IMG/VR virus record: IMGVR_UViG_3300023223_000229
Span: 1 to 41,458 of that record
DNA length: 41,458 nt
Direction: 5' to 3' (one strand)
Origin: a virus
The position numbers were made by a program, and so were the translations under genes. Positions 14,574 to 22,370 of the stretch are shown in pieces (the first letter of the stretch is position 1; each line of letters begins with the position of its first letter). A model generated the notes under the pieces. The model searched no databases and was not told the DNA's origin. It saw only the letters and a list, made by a program, of their open reading frames with translations.

Positions 14574-14683
14574 ATGTTACCTTTTGTAATCTTTGTTAAA
14601 TTTATACTTTAATTATAGCATTTTTGTATTTTTTTGTTTTGATGTGTGTTATAGTTTATATAGAAAAACATTAAGGATTTGAA
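14574..14683. promoter_or_regulatory. Divergent promoter module A
   Basis: Leftward: TGCTATAAT at 14612-14620 (minus) and the GTAAC/TTAC-flanked AAAGG site before the hub gene. Rightward: TGTTATAGT at 14647-14655 and a TTAAGGATTTGAA site before the moron at 14684. Shares sequence with modules at 17490, 22262, 24209 and 32031. Confidence 0.7.
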
Positions 14684-14962
14684 ATGATTAAGATAGGAAG
14701 TTTAGTTAAAGCAACAGTTTTAGGATATGAAAAAATAGGTGTAACTTTAATAGAAGATGCAAGATATGTTATTGAAAACATTAATCCTTTAACTCCTGAG
14801 TTATGCACAATATCTTTAAATGGAAAAGTAATTAAAGGAAGAAGAGAGAAAGACAATAAATTAATTAAAGTTAGCTTTAGTATTGTTAATTTTAAAGAGT
14901 ATAAGGTTCCTTCTGCTTATATCTATGCTAAAAAAACAAAATATGAAAAGATTAAACTTTAG
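14684..14962 (+). CDS. Moron gene of unknown function
   Basis: A 92-residue basic protein transcribed against the late genes. The first 30 residues (IGSLVKATVLGYEKIGVTLIEDARYVI) look like a small beta domain and the C-terminus is Lys-rich. No family recognised. It has its own promoter and a convergent hairpin, so it is an independent cassette. Confidence 0.65.
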   Translation: MIKIGSLVKATVLGYEKIGVTLIEDARYVIENINPLTPELCTISLNGKVIKGRREKDNKLIKVSFSIVNFKEYKVPSAYIYAKKTKYEKIKL

Positions 14963-14979
14963 AGGATTAAACCCCTCTA
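14960..14979. terminator. Convergent hairpin terminator of cassette A
   Basis: TAGAGG (14960-14965) and CCTCTA (14974-14979) around an ATTAAACC loop. The first arm contains the moron stop codon. T-tracts are poor on both sides, so efficiency is uncertain. Confidence 0.45.
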
Positions 14980-14980
14980 G

Positions 14981-15316
14981 CTATTCGACTTCAAACCCTC
15001 TTATCTCTGCTGTTTCTTCTCTGTTTAATAAGTAGAAAGAAACTCTATCTTCTGAAAAATCATCTTGTTTAAACGGATCAATTCCAGTATTTAAATTATC
15101 TACTAATGCAATGTCATACGGTTGGTTATTCACGCTTAAAATAAAATTCCCTAAACTTAGCTTTCTGTTTGAAACAATCCTAGTTTCTCCTCTATCTAAT
15201 GTGAGAGTCCATGAGGTTGTCATTGGAAAGAATCTTAAGTCAAATCTTAAAGTGAAGTCTTCAACGTCTACGAAGAACTCTTGCCTTGCTGCGCCACTTA
15301 TTTTTAATTTTTTCAT
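14981..15316 (-). CDS. Phage baseplate plug-like protein
   Basis: A 111-residue beta-rich protein with the pattern of the baseplate plug family: F-x-L-R-F-x-x-R-F ... WTLTLDRGETRIVSNRKLSLGNFIL ... D-P-x-x-x-D ... VSFYLL. It overlaps the upstream gene as ATGA and sits between the Dit-like protein and the hub, the expected position. Confidence 0.6.
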   Translation of the reverse strand: MKKLKISGAARQEFFVDVEDFTLRFDLRFFPMTTSWTLTLDRGETRIVSNRKLSLGNFILSVNNQPYDIALVDNLNTGIDPFKQDDFSEDRVSFYLLNREETAEIRGFEVE

Positions 15317-16125
15317 TTAAAAAGTCCTATAATTGTTGTTGCTAAACTCTTCGGCACATCTTCGCCTTGCTGTTTTCCTCCGTTTTCTTTCTGTGAGGTT
15401 TGCGGTGCTGCTTGTCCAGAAGGTTTTTTAAAGAACTTTGCAACTTCTAATACCTGCGTTTCTGCAAAAGTAACTTGTTGAAAAACTAGATTAAAGTTTG
15501 TTAAAAATTGATCGCTTCTTTCTTCTGGAAGTGAAATCAAAACCATGTTATTATAAATCTTGTGCTTTGTTTGTATTTGTATTGGCTGTGAAGAAGTAAA
15601 TAAGTAATCAAAATATAAAGACACTTGTTTTTGTAATGGTTCTTCTTGTACTGACTTACTAAATAAATCAAAAATGTTTCCTGCTTTTTCAAGTACTGAT
15701 TGAATTTTATTGATTTGATCGTTTGCTTGAGTTATTAATCCACTAACCTTAGTCAATTGTGTAGCCGTTCTCTTTGGTAAAAAAGCTGTTACATTTGGAA
15801 GTGCGCTTAATAATCTTTTATTGATAGCGTTTAATCCTTTGTCAATATCTATATCTGTATCGCCTACTTGTGCAACTACGGATAAAAGTATTGGGTCTTT
15901 AATGATATGGTCTGAAACTTTAACACCGCTTTCAACTGGGTTTGTTGTTAGAGTCTGTTTCTTTGTGATAGTTTCTGCTGTAACAGAATTTAATAACAGT
16001 CCTCCAATTCCGATATTTTCATCATCACTTACGTTTACGATATTATTTAACGTGCTGCTAATCGCTTCTTGCGTTAATGCAAAAGGATTATCTACACCGC
16101 TTATACTTGATACACCTATTGCCAT
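15313..16125 (-). CDS. Dit-like baseplate/tail protein (DUF6046-type)
   Basis: A 270-residue protein whose N-terminal half carries VSDHIIKDPILLSVVAQVGD, recurrent in phage Dit-like N-terminal domains, and a C-terminal LPEERSDQFLTNFNLVFQQVTFAET segment common to this family. It probably forms the ring that joins the tail tube to the baseplate hub. The C-terminus is a flexible Gln/Gly/Lys-rich stretch. TAATG overlap with the tape measure gene. Confidence 0.65.
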   Translation of the reverse strand: MAIGVSSISGVDNPFALTQEAISSTLNNIVNVSDDENIGIGGLLLNSVTAETITKKQTLTTNPVESGVKVSDHIIKDPILLSVVAQVGDTDIDIDKGLNAINKRLLSALPNVTAFLPKRTATQLTKVSGLITQANDQINKIQSVLEKAGNIFDLFSKSVQEEPLQKQVSLYFDYLFTSSQPIQIQTKHKIYNNMVLISLPEERSDQFLTNFNLVFQQVTFAETQVLEVAKFFKKPSGQAAPQTSQKENGGKQQGEDVPKSLATTIIGLFK

Positions 16126-17489
16126 TAAAAATTACCTCTCTTGTTTCTGCTTTTAACTAAATCAAATTCTTGTTTAATACTTTGTGCTGCTGCTGCCCCT
16201 GCTGCTTGTGGGTCGCTTGTTGTGATATTAATAGTAACTGCTTGACTCGTGCTATTAGATACGTTTGAAGTGCTACCAGCCACTAGATTATCAAGTCCAG
16301 CGTTTGCATTAGTAAATATATTTTCAAATCCTATTGCTTCTCCAAGTTTCCCAAGTGGTTCTAATATCGTATTAATACCTTTTAATACAGGTGCGAAAAA
16401 TATTAATAAATCTTTTAGCGCATCTTTTAAAATATCAATTCCACTTGTTAACTTATCCACTATATCAATGTCAAAAGCATTTTTAAAGAAGTCTGCAATG
16501 ATTGACTCTCCACCTTGGAAAGCGACTATTAAATCATCTACTGCTAAGAATAAAGCGATTATCCCCGTAGTTATTAACACAACTGGGTTTGCCAACATTG
16601 CCCTATTTAATACTAGGACCGCACCAGTTAAAAGAATTGCTGCGTTCTTCAAGCCAATAGTATTATCTACTAAATCAAGAATAGCACCTCCAACTCTAAA
16701 CAAAGAACCAAGTCCAGCGTTTATCACTTCAAAAGTTTTGCCGATTCCGTTTGCTATTAAATCTTTATTAGCTTTTAAGAAAACTATAAAATCATCGCTT
16801 ATATTAGTCATTTGTGGTCCTAATCCAATTGCTATAATTTTTCTCAAAGAATCCATCCCAAAAGCGACCCTAGTTAAACTGTCATTAAATTCTATAATCT
16901 CTTTTGTTTGTTCTGTTGTAATTATCCCAAAGTCTTCTGCTTCATCTTTCAAGGCTTTCATTTCACTAGCTGTAAGTCTTAAAGTCTGTGCGAGGTTCTT
17001 ATTGATTCCTAGCTCTCCTAAAAGTCTTCCTTGCTCTGCTACGCTTAAATTCAATGCTTTAAATCTTTGCCCTACTTCTGCTAAAACTGTATCAGCTTTT
17101 TTAACTTCACCGTTTGCGAATCTTATATTTATTCCTAAGCGATTAAATGCTTCGCTTCCTTGAATAGCAGCTTCACCAATTTTTTCATTTAAACCTTCAA
17201 GTGAGGATTGCATATCTTCTAAACTAGAACCGTTTACAGAAGCAGCGAATCCAAGTTTTTGTATTTCTTCAACTGTTACACCGATTGTCGCTGCAAGTTG
17301 TCCTTGAGCATCTGCACCAGCTAAAGAAGAAACAACAAAAGCATTAAGTGCGATTGCTCCTGCTGCGAATATTGTTGCGCCAGTAGTAATTAATCCAATT
17401 GCATCTTCCATTGAAGTGTTAAAAGTTTCTAATGGCTTCGTACTCCCACTAAATTTAAATAAAGTTACGAGTTCTGTTACTTGTGCCAT
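16125..17489 (-). CDS. Tail tape measure protein
   Basis: A 454-residue protein with Ala-rich helices, a hydrophobic segment near the start (TTGATIFAAGAIALNAFVV), a lambda-integrase-unrelated but tape-measure-typical VTVEEIQKLGFAA...SSLEDMQSSLEGL pattern, and several central hydrophobic stretches (residues 255-320). The family sets tail length; 454 residues at roughly 0.15 nm each predicts a tail near 70 nm. It follows the frameshifted chaperone genes, apart from cassette B. Confidence 0.85.
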   Translation of the reverse strand: MAQVTELVTLFKFSGSTKPLETFNTSMEDAIGLITTGATIFAAGAIALNAFVVSSLAGADAQGQLAATIGVTVEEIQKLGFAASVNGSSLEDMQSSLEGLNEKIGEAAIQGSEAFNRLGINIRFANGEVKKADTVLAEVGQRFKALNLSVAEQGRLLGELGINKNLAQTLRLTASEMKALKDEAEDFGIITTEQTKEIIEFNDSLTRVAFGMDSLRKIIAIGLGPQMTNISDDFIVFLKANKDLIANGIGKTFEVINAGLGSLFRVGGAILDLVDNTIGLKNAAILLTGAVLVLNRAMLANPVVLITTGIIALFLAVDDLIVAFQGGESIIADFFKNAFDIDIVDKLTSGIDILKDALKDLLIFFAPVLKGINTILEPLGKLGEAIGFENIFTNANAGLDNLVAGSTSNVSNSTSQAVTINITTSDPQAAGAAAAQSIKQEFDLVKSRNKRGNF

Positions 17490-17597
17490 ATGTTACCTTT
17501 CGTAATGTCTTGTTAATTTTTATTTTAATTATAGCATTTTTCTTGTAATTGATTGGATTGTTTGTTATAGTTAAGTACCAAAATTTAAAGGATGATT
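17490..17597. promoter_or_regulatory. Divergent promoter module B
   Basis: Leftward TGCTATAAT at 17528-17536 (minus) drives the tape measure. Rightward TGTTATAGT at 17563-17571 drives the NYN cassette. The leader hairpin GTTAC-CTTTC-GTAAT begins two bases before the tape-measure ATG. Confidence 0.72.
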
Positions 17598-17924
17598 ATG
17601 ATTAGTAAACAATTAATGAGGGAAATTTTAGGCAAAGAAGTATTTAATATTAGATTTGCAAGTTTTGGAACTTATGAGGATAAGAACACAATAATTGCAG
17701 ATTATATGAAAGATGAAGACCACTTCTCTGATACAATTAATATACACGAAGTAACACATAAATGTAAAGTGTGGGCAATGGGCGAAGGATTTAGAGTAAT
17801 TGAGTATGGATATTGCGTCAAAGTCTTTAAGGAAGATAATATAGTTTTTAACCAATGCAGACTAGAATTATTTGACAAAGAATTGTTCTTTGAAGCTTGT
17901 CAATGGGTAATAGAAAACAGATAA
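17598..17924 (+). CDS. Moron gene of unknown function, first in NYN cassette
   Basis: A 108-residue protein. I take the ATG at 17598 because it has proper spacing from AAAGGATGATT; the frame opens six bases earlier. Sequence is mixed alpha/beta with an acidic surface and Trp/Cys near the C-terminus (FFEACQWVIENR). No family recognised. It is 14 nt from the NYN gene, so the two are co-transcribed and may work together. Confidence 0.6.
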   Translation: MISKQLMREILGKEVFNIRFASFGTYEDKNTIIADYMKDEDHFSDTINIHEVTHKCKVWAMGEGFRVIEYGYCVKVFKEDNIVFNQCRLELFDKELFFEACQWVIENR

Positions 17925-17938
17925 TTAAAGGATGAAAG

Positions 17939-18514
17939 ATGAAAACTCTTGTACTATGGGATATTGAAAATATATCAATACGATGTTATCCATTATTTAA
18001 AAGTCAAATACAAAAAGAAGATGATATTATCATTGTGTCAAAAAGAGAGCTTGGATATACAGAAAAAAATTCATGCGATAAAATGAACGCTATTATTCAT
18101 AAGACGAATCAAGATACAGCTGATAAGTTTATAATAAGAATGGCAAGAAGATATTATAAATTTTATGACAGAATTATAATAATTTCAAGTGATTATGATT
18201 TTGTAGATATCTCACTTTTCCTAATATGGGTAAATGTAAAAGTTAAATTCATTACAAAAGAAAGCCAGAAAATGAGAATTATTATGCATCATAGGTTAGA
18301 TGATAATAGATTTAGTATGTTTTTATTTGGGGAAAAATTAAACGATAAGATAAAAAATAAAAAGAAGATTCCAAAGCAAAGTAAAAGAATTTTCCATATG
18401 ACAAAAGAAGAAAGAGAAGCGCATTATAGAAGTAGAGAAGATAGAAGCAATCATTTTGTAGGTAAGTATAAAAAGAAAATATCCAAAAGAAAGAAGAAGC
18501 AAGAGGAAATTTAA
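17939..18514 (+). CDS. NYN-domain (PIN-like) ribonuclease candidate
   Basis: A 191-residue protein. Residues 1-115 have the NYN/LabA-type PIN-fold pattern: strand 1 with WDIENI (D8, N11), a helix with NQDTADKFIIRMA (acidic D59/D62), and strand 4 with IIISSDYDFV (D85, D87), followed by a hydrophobic strand and KFITKE. These acidic residues bind the metal in NYN RNases. Residues 120-191 are strongly basic (KKK, RKKKQ) and may bind RNA. In a moron, host RNA turnover, tRNA cleavage or antiphage exclusion are options; none is shown. Confidence 0.75.
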   Translation: MKTLVLWDIENISIRCYPLFKSQIQKEDDIIIVSKRELGYTEKNSCDKMNAIIHKTNQDTADKFIIRMARRYYKFYDRIIIISSDYDFVDISLFLIWVNVKVKFITKESQKMRIIMHHRLDDNRFSMFLFGEKLNDKIKNKKKIPKQSKRIFHMTKEEREAHYRSREDRSNHFVGKYKKKISKRKKKQEEI

Positions 18515-18521
18515 TCCCTCT
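18502..18521. terminator. Convergent hairpin at the end of cassette B
   Basis: AGAGG (18502-18506) and CCTCT (18517-18521) with a loop containing TTTAAT. The loop holds the stop codons of both converging genes. A short stem, so a weak call. Confidence 0.4.
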
Positions 18522-19100
18522 CGCTAATAACTTGCTGCATTGCTGCTTGAATTTGATAAAACTCTAAAGCATCTAGGATTTCTTTAGCACTGTATTTTTC
18601 TAAGTTGGATAAGGTGTCGATTCCTTTATCTGCTAACATGATTAAAATATAACTAGAGTCTTCAATGTTGGTTTCCTTTAGTAGGTCTTTATGTTTCTTG
18701 GGAGTAAACCCTTCTACTTCCCATTTACTCCTGGAAGAAAAGGGAAGCTGAAAACCGTTAAACAAGTTTGCATTAATGGATCATAGTCTTTCATATTATC
18801 ACCAAAATGCTTATCTATTCCAATTGCTTTAATTGAGCTTTTGTTGAAATCTATATACTGACAGATAAGTTCTTCTACTTCTGCGAATTCTGGAGTCTGC
18901 ATAAATAAGTAATTACCTACTGTTAAGTTCATTTGGATGCTTGTGAAGTATGTAAAAACTTTTCTACCTTTTCTAAAATCCATCTTTTGAATAGTGTAAG
19001 AGTTTTCACCAATTTCAATAGTTCCGCTGTCAATAATCTTTTTTGTTTCTTCTAAGATTTTTAATCGTTTTTCTTCTAAGTCTTCTTTTGAGAGTTTCAT
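18511..19100 (-). CDS. Tail assembly chaperone, -1 frameshift product (GT-like)
   Basis: Joined reading frame: zero frame from 19100 to the slippery site CCCTTTT (minus strand of 18738-18744), then -1 frame to the stop at 18511, giving about 196 residues. After the slip the product reads SSRSKWEVEGFTPKKHK and contributes 75 residues. Tail chaperone pairs made by -1 frameshift lie between the tube and tape measure genes in most long-tailed phages, exactly the position here. Confidence 0.75.
18714..19100 (-). CDS. Tail assembly chaperone, short product (G-like)
   Basis: A 128-residue zero-frame product. Start at 19100 chosen for spacing from AAGGA; an in-frame ATG lies 6 nt upstream. The sequence includes FRKGRKVFTYFTSIQM and PEFAEVEELICQYI, typical of tail tape-measure chaperones that coat the tape measure helix. 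It ends with VNGK just after the slippery site. Confidence 0.75.
   Translation of the reverse strand: MKLSKEDLEEKRLKILEETKKIIDSGTIEIGENSYTIQKMDFRKGRKVFTYFTSIQMNLTVGNYLFMQTPEFAEVEELICQYIDFNKSSIKAIGIDKHFGDNMKDYDPLMQTCLTVFSFPFLPGVNGK
18738..18744 (-). other. Programmed -1 frameshift slippery heptamer CCCTTTT
   Basis: On the minus strand the codons are TTC CCT TTT; the heptamer C CCT TTT fits X XXY YYZ. Slipping back one base joins the two chaperone frames. Confidence 0.75.
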
Positions 19101-19120
19101 ATTCATCCTTTTTGTTTGTT

Positions 19121-19148
19121 GTATAGAGAAGGAAATCCTAATCTATAC
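19121..19148 (-). terminator. Hairpin between tube and chaperone genes
   Basis: GTATAGA (19121-19127) and TCTATAC (19142-19148) form a perfect outer stem, and AGGA/TCCT an inner one. No T-tract follows leftward, so it is more likely an attenuator or mRNA-end stabiliser below the abundant tube transcript than a full terminator. Confidence 0.45.
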
Positions 19149-19568
19149 TGATCGTCTAACTAATGCGAAGTTTATCACGTATGCCATAAGGTCATTACCT
19201 TCTAAACTGTTGTCAACTTGTGTAGGTCTTGTAGTTATCGTACCGCCTTGTAGTTCGTATGAGTCGATTCCTGCTGATCCGTCACGAACAAAAGAAGCTT
19301 GGAAAGAACCCGTTAGAACTACTGGCAATTCTTGATTTAACGCATCATTTAAAAATGAATCGTCACCAGATGCTTTTAGTAAGTTTACTGTTATGTTCGC
19401 TTCTCCACCATTTGATGTTTTTGAAGCGTTATAGTTACCCTCTAAACCTCTTCTTTTTGAGCTAACAGGATTAGGGAATTCAATAGAGATTTTATCTCCC
19501 TCCATGAAGTCTGTAAATCGTCTCTCATTTAGAGTGAAGGTTGAGCCTACTGTGTCATATACTGTCAT
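19143..19568 (-). CDS. Tail tube protein (DUF3277-like)
   Basis: A 141-residue protein with family traits: the FTDFMEGDKISIEF start, S-N-G-G-E-A-NITVNLLKASGDD, FQASFVRDGSAGIDSYELQGG and NSLEGNDLMAYVINF. Tube proteins of this type polymerise inside the sheath. Its ribosome site (AAGGATAATAC) lies in the last codons of the HNH gene, and an extended -10 is just upstream. Confidence 0.8.
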   Translation of the reverse strand: MTVYDTVGSTFTLNERRFTDFMEGDKISIEFPNPVSSKRRGLEGNYNASKTSNGGEANITVNLLKASGDDSFLNDALNQELPVVLTGSFQASFVRDGSAGIDSYELQGGTITTRPTQVDNSLEGNDLMAYVINFALVRRSV

Positions 19569-19571
19569 GTA

Positions 19572-20204
19572 TTATCCTTGTGAATTAATTTCTTTAATTA
19601 TAACATGTTTATATTTCCAAATAAAACCGCCTGCTGTCTTGCGCTTATACCTGCAACAACTTCCAATATGACTTTTGTTTATTTCTGTTTGTCTTTGTGC
19701 TTCTGCTGAAGAAAAGTATTCACTTATAAAAACATTACTTCTTGAATATTGAAGAACTGCTTTGCTATTTTTATTATTGACTCCATTTTTTATATCACAA
19801 TGCCCTTTGATATGATTATCTTCCCAAGTCATTAACTGTATATTTTCAAAACAATAACTTTTATAATCATTCTTCCTATCGATACTAGGAGCAAGTAGAT
19901 TATTATAATTTGACTCAACCCATTTATCATATATAATGTGAAAATTTTCTTGGCTTAAGCACCAACTTACTAGCTCTGATCTAGTATAAGAAGGTGGTTT
20001 ATGACCTCTTCTTTTTGAATTGCCTCTCTGTGAGCCATACAGACAAGTAATATGACCTTCTTTTGTTCTCTTATATAATTCTCTTTGAATACCTATACAA
20101 GCTTTACATTTCCATGTTCGCCCATCTGTAAAAGTTTTATCTATATGAAATTCTATTATTGATTTTGTGATTTTGCATTCTCTGCATATTTTAGTAGTTT
20201 CCAT
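19572..20204 (-). CDS. HNH homing endonuclease, free-standing
   Basis: A 210-residue selfish endonuclease. N-terminal zinc-type cysteines (CRECK, CKAC at about 7-36), a central HNH-like segment (APSIDRKNDYKSYCFENIQLMTW, with D-R-K and N-I-Q-L as in phage HNH families), and a C-terminal NUMOD1-like DNA-binding repeat (VLQYSRSNVFISEYFSSAEAQRQT, then GGFIWKY). It sits between sheath and tube genes and overlaps the sheath 3' end by 49 nt, so the insertion happened at that junction. Confidence 0.82.
   Translation of the reverse strand: METTKICRECKITKSIIEFHIDKTFTDGRTWKCKACIGIQRELYKRTKEGHITCLYGSQRGNSKRRGHKPPSYTRSELVSWCLSQENFHIIYDKWVESNYNNLLAPSIDRKNDYKSYCFENIQLMTWEDNHIKGHCDIKNGVNNKNSKAVLQYSRSNVFISEYFSSAEAQRQTEINKSHIGSCCRYKRKTAGGFIWKYKHVIIKEINSQG
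19597..19605 (-). promoter_or_regulatory. Leftward promoter (TGTTATAAT) for the tube gene
   Basis: A perfect extended -10 inside the HNH 3' end, 29 bp before the tube ATG. It would keep tube expression high despite the inserted endonuclease. Confidence 0.58.
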
Positions 20205-21739
20205 TGTGAGTTCCTTGTTTTGTTTTGCTTAAGATTAATGTTCAGAATAATATCTATACTAGAAAATGCACCTGCAAATTTACAGAAAACCTGAATCGGA
20301 GGAGTCTTTCTTTGTGCGCGTTCATCCACGGTTTGGCTTGATAAAGGATTTGGAAACACGTAATAACCTATTGATTCTATCTCTTTGTCAAATACGTTTA
20401 AATCTCCTCCACGGTCGGGAAGTGTCCAAGTACCAGGAGCAATAACCCCATTAGTAACAAATCTTGTTAAAGTCTTTTTAATTGAATCTGTAATCTGTAA
20501 AAGTCCAGGAGTTGTTTGAGGAACTTTTGTATTAGTCAAATGCAATAAATTAAATGAATCTGTTTGAATTGCATCTACTAAAGCAATCGTATTGTATTCA
20601 TCGTCAAAGTATGAGTTTCTTCCAGCTTCAAATAAATTAGGAACATTCTTAACAGTTGTATAAACTTTCATTCCAACTTCTTCCGCTGCTCTTAAATCTG
20701 TTTCAGAAATATCATCTGGAGTAATTAATTTTAATTCTTTATTTGCTAAAGTATTTGCTGTTTTCTGAGCATTGAATTTAACTACGTGACCTCTTGCAGC
20801 CATTGCTAGCCATGAAGCTCTATTTCCATTTGGCTTATAAACCATTTGAGTACGCTTGTTACTTGCCAGTACAATATCAGTCCATACAACATTACCAGCT
20901 ACTTTTAATAAGTTATCTGTTTCTGTAAATACGTCCCAGTACATTTTGTCTGGTTGAGTTTGCGCATAATCAGATAAGATTTCAGAATCTGCATCTATTG
21001 GATTGTCGATAAAACCAAATGAGATAAAATTTTCTACTGCTTGACCTGCTGTAACTGCTTGTAATTTTGATTCTGCTGTTAATACGGCAGCTGCCAAACC
21101 TTGTACTAATGTTGCGCCAGTTCCAGTTGCTAGTTTTAAAATCTGACTAATATCAGTTCCAGTTACTGCTGTTGTTGCAAAAGTTAATAAAGAAGTTACG
21201 CCTGTTGTATCAGAAGTAATAATAATCTTTTGATCTGATTCTGTTGCAGTTGCACCACTTAAAGCTGTGTCAATAATTGTTGCAATATCTGCTAAAGTTC
21301 CAGCTGTTGCAAAATCTAAATTTGTAATGTTTTCTGTAGTTCCATCAACATCAATGTCAAAACTTCCATCTGTAATTGGTTGTAAAGTTGGTAAAACAAC
21401 TGATAAGCTTACTTGTTCACCTGTTAACACTCCAGAAGTCGCTGGTGCGTTAAAGTCGACTGCTCTCCAATGTGAAATAACTAAATAACCGTCCGCACTT
21501 ACTGGGTTTGGTTGTTGTCCGAAAAATGCTTGTGCAAATTGATACGTTTGTGAAGTTGTTCCAAAGTCTGTTTCTACATCTCCAATTGTAAAGTATCTAG
21601 TTGCTCTTTGAAAATTATCAACTTTTCCTATTGCTGTTTCTGCTGTAAACAATCCGATAACATTTACGTTTGCAGCTTGTGCAGCGGTTGCTTGTCCGAA
21701 TAGTTGAACATTAACTACGTTTGAAATATCTACGCTCAT
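20156..21739 (-). CDS. Tail sheath protein (DUF3383)
   Basis: A 527-residue contractile sheath subunit. Marks of the family: VNVQLFGQATAAQAANVNVIGLFT at the start, YAQTQPDKMYWDVF and AMAARGHVVKFNAQKTANTLANKEL in the middle, and CKFAGAFSSIDIILNINL near the end. The family normally ends about at that last strand; here about 24 more, hydrophilic residues follow, encoded by DNA shared with the HNH gene. Confidence 0.87.
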   Translation of the reverse strand: MSVDISNVVNVQLFGQATAAQAANVNVIGLFTAETAIGKVDNFQRATRYFTIGDVETDFGTTSQTYQFAQAFFGQQPNPVSADGYLVISHWRAVDFNAPATSGVLTGEQVSLSVVLPTLQPITDGSFDIDVDGTTENITNLDFATAGTLADIATIIDTALSGATATESDQKIIITSDTTGVTSLLTFATTAVTGTDISQILKLATGTGATLVQGLAAAVLTAESKLQAVTAGQAVENFISFGFIDNPIDADSEILSDYAQTQPDKMYWDVFTETDNLLKVAGNVVWTDIVLASNKRTQMVYKPNGNRASWLAMAARGHVVKFNAQKTANTLANKELKLITPDDISETDLRAAEEVGMKVYTTVKNVPNLFEAGRNSYFDDEYNTIALVDAIQTDSFNLLHLTNTKVPQTTPGLLQITDSIKKTLTRFVTNGVIAPGTWTLPDRGGDLNVFDKEIESIGYYVFPNPLSSQTVDERAQRKTPPIQVFCKFAGAFSSIDIILNINLKQNKTRNSQWKLLKYAENAKSQNQ

Positions 21740-21771
21740 TATTAACTCCTATATTTATTTTTTATAAACTT

Positions 21772-21780
21772 ATTATATCA
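21772..21780 (-). promoter_or_regulatory. Leftward promoter (TGATATAAT) before the sheath gene
   Basis: A perfect extended -10 in the gap upstream of the sheath gene, followed by an ATAGGAG ribosome site. Confidence 0.6.
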
Positions 21781-21781
21781 T

Positions 21782-22261
21782 TTATAAGTCTATCGTTAAA
21801 ACAGTTTGCGCTGTGTCGAATCTAGGAACATCAATTTCTGTTTGCTCTGAGAACGTAACCATAATTTCTAATTGTGTACGGTTGTAATATATCTTTCCCT
21901 TTAAGTCTTTCACGTTGTTTATATTGTTACTTAAAAGAACTCTTATACTATTTTCTTCCGAAGCCAAGATTGCTCTTTCACTATTTTGAAGGTTTATAAA
22001 ATCATTTACATTTGTATCAAGTGCAGGACCTATAAAATCAATTGTGAAAACCTGCTTGAAAGTTGTAATGTATTTCATCGTTTCTAAATCACCGTCAAAG
22101 TTTTCATTCGATCCTAAATTTTGTCTAGGTGCTAAAGTGTCGATATAAATTCTATCTGTTGAATAATTGTCTTGAATGAAGTTTAATCTTCCTATTATTA
22201 TTTTAGTTTCATCGAATTGTAAAACATCTCTTACATAGTTTGCTACTAATACATTTATCAT
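21782..22261 (-). CDS. Neck/tail terminator protein (LIC_12616/gp12-like)
   Basis: A 159-residue protein with DETKIIIGRLNFIQDNYSTDRIYIDTLAPRQNLGS and a central YITTFKQVFTIDFIG strand, the pattern of the phage neck terminator family found between connector genes and the sheath. It would cap the tail at the head-proximal end. First gene downstream of module C. Confidence 0.65.
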   Translation of the reverse strand: MINVLVANYVRDVLQFDETKIIIGRLNFIQDNYSTDRIYIDTLAPRQNLGSNENFDGDLETMKYITTFKQVFTIDFIGPALDTNVNDFINLQNSERAILASEENSIRVLLSNNINNVKDLKGKIYYNRTQLEIMVTFSEQTEIDVPRFDTAQTVLTIDL

Positions 22262-22370
22262 AAGTTACCTTTTGTATCATATTGTTATTTCTTTTACTTA
22301 TTATATCTTTTTTCTTTGTTTTGGTTTTGGGGTATGGTATAGTTTTTATATAAGAATTTAAAGGATGATT
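22262..22370. promoter_or_regulatory. Divergent promoter module C
   Basis: Leftward TATAAT on the minus strand of 22300-22305 and rightward TGGTATAGT at 22335-22343, with the GTTAC-CTTTT-GTA leader hairpin. This is the most diverged of the five copies. Confidence 0.65.

Noticed and set aside
16249-17163. A 304-codon open frame on the plus strand opposite the tape measure gene
   Set aside because: It has no ribosome site or family pattern, and its amino acid composition reads as the complement of the tape measure codons. It is a shadow frame.
19572-20204. Group I intron hosting the HNH gene
   Set aside because: The sheath frame is not split and resumes nowhere downstream, and no intron core was recognised. 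A free-standing endonuclease fits better.
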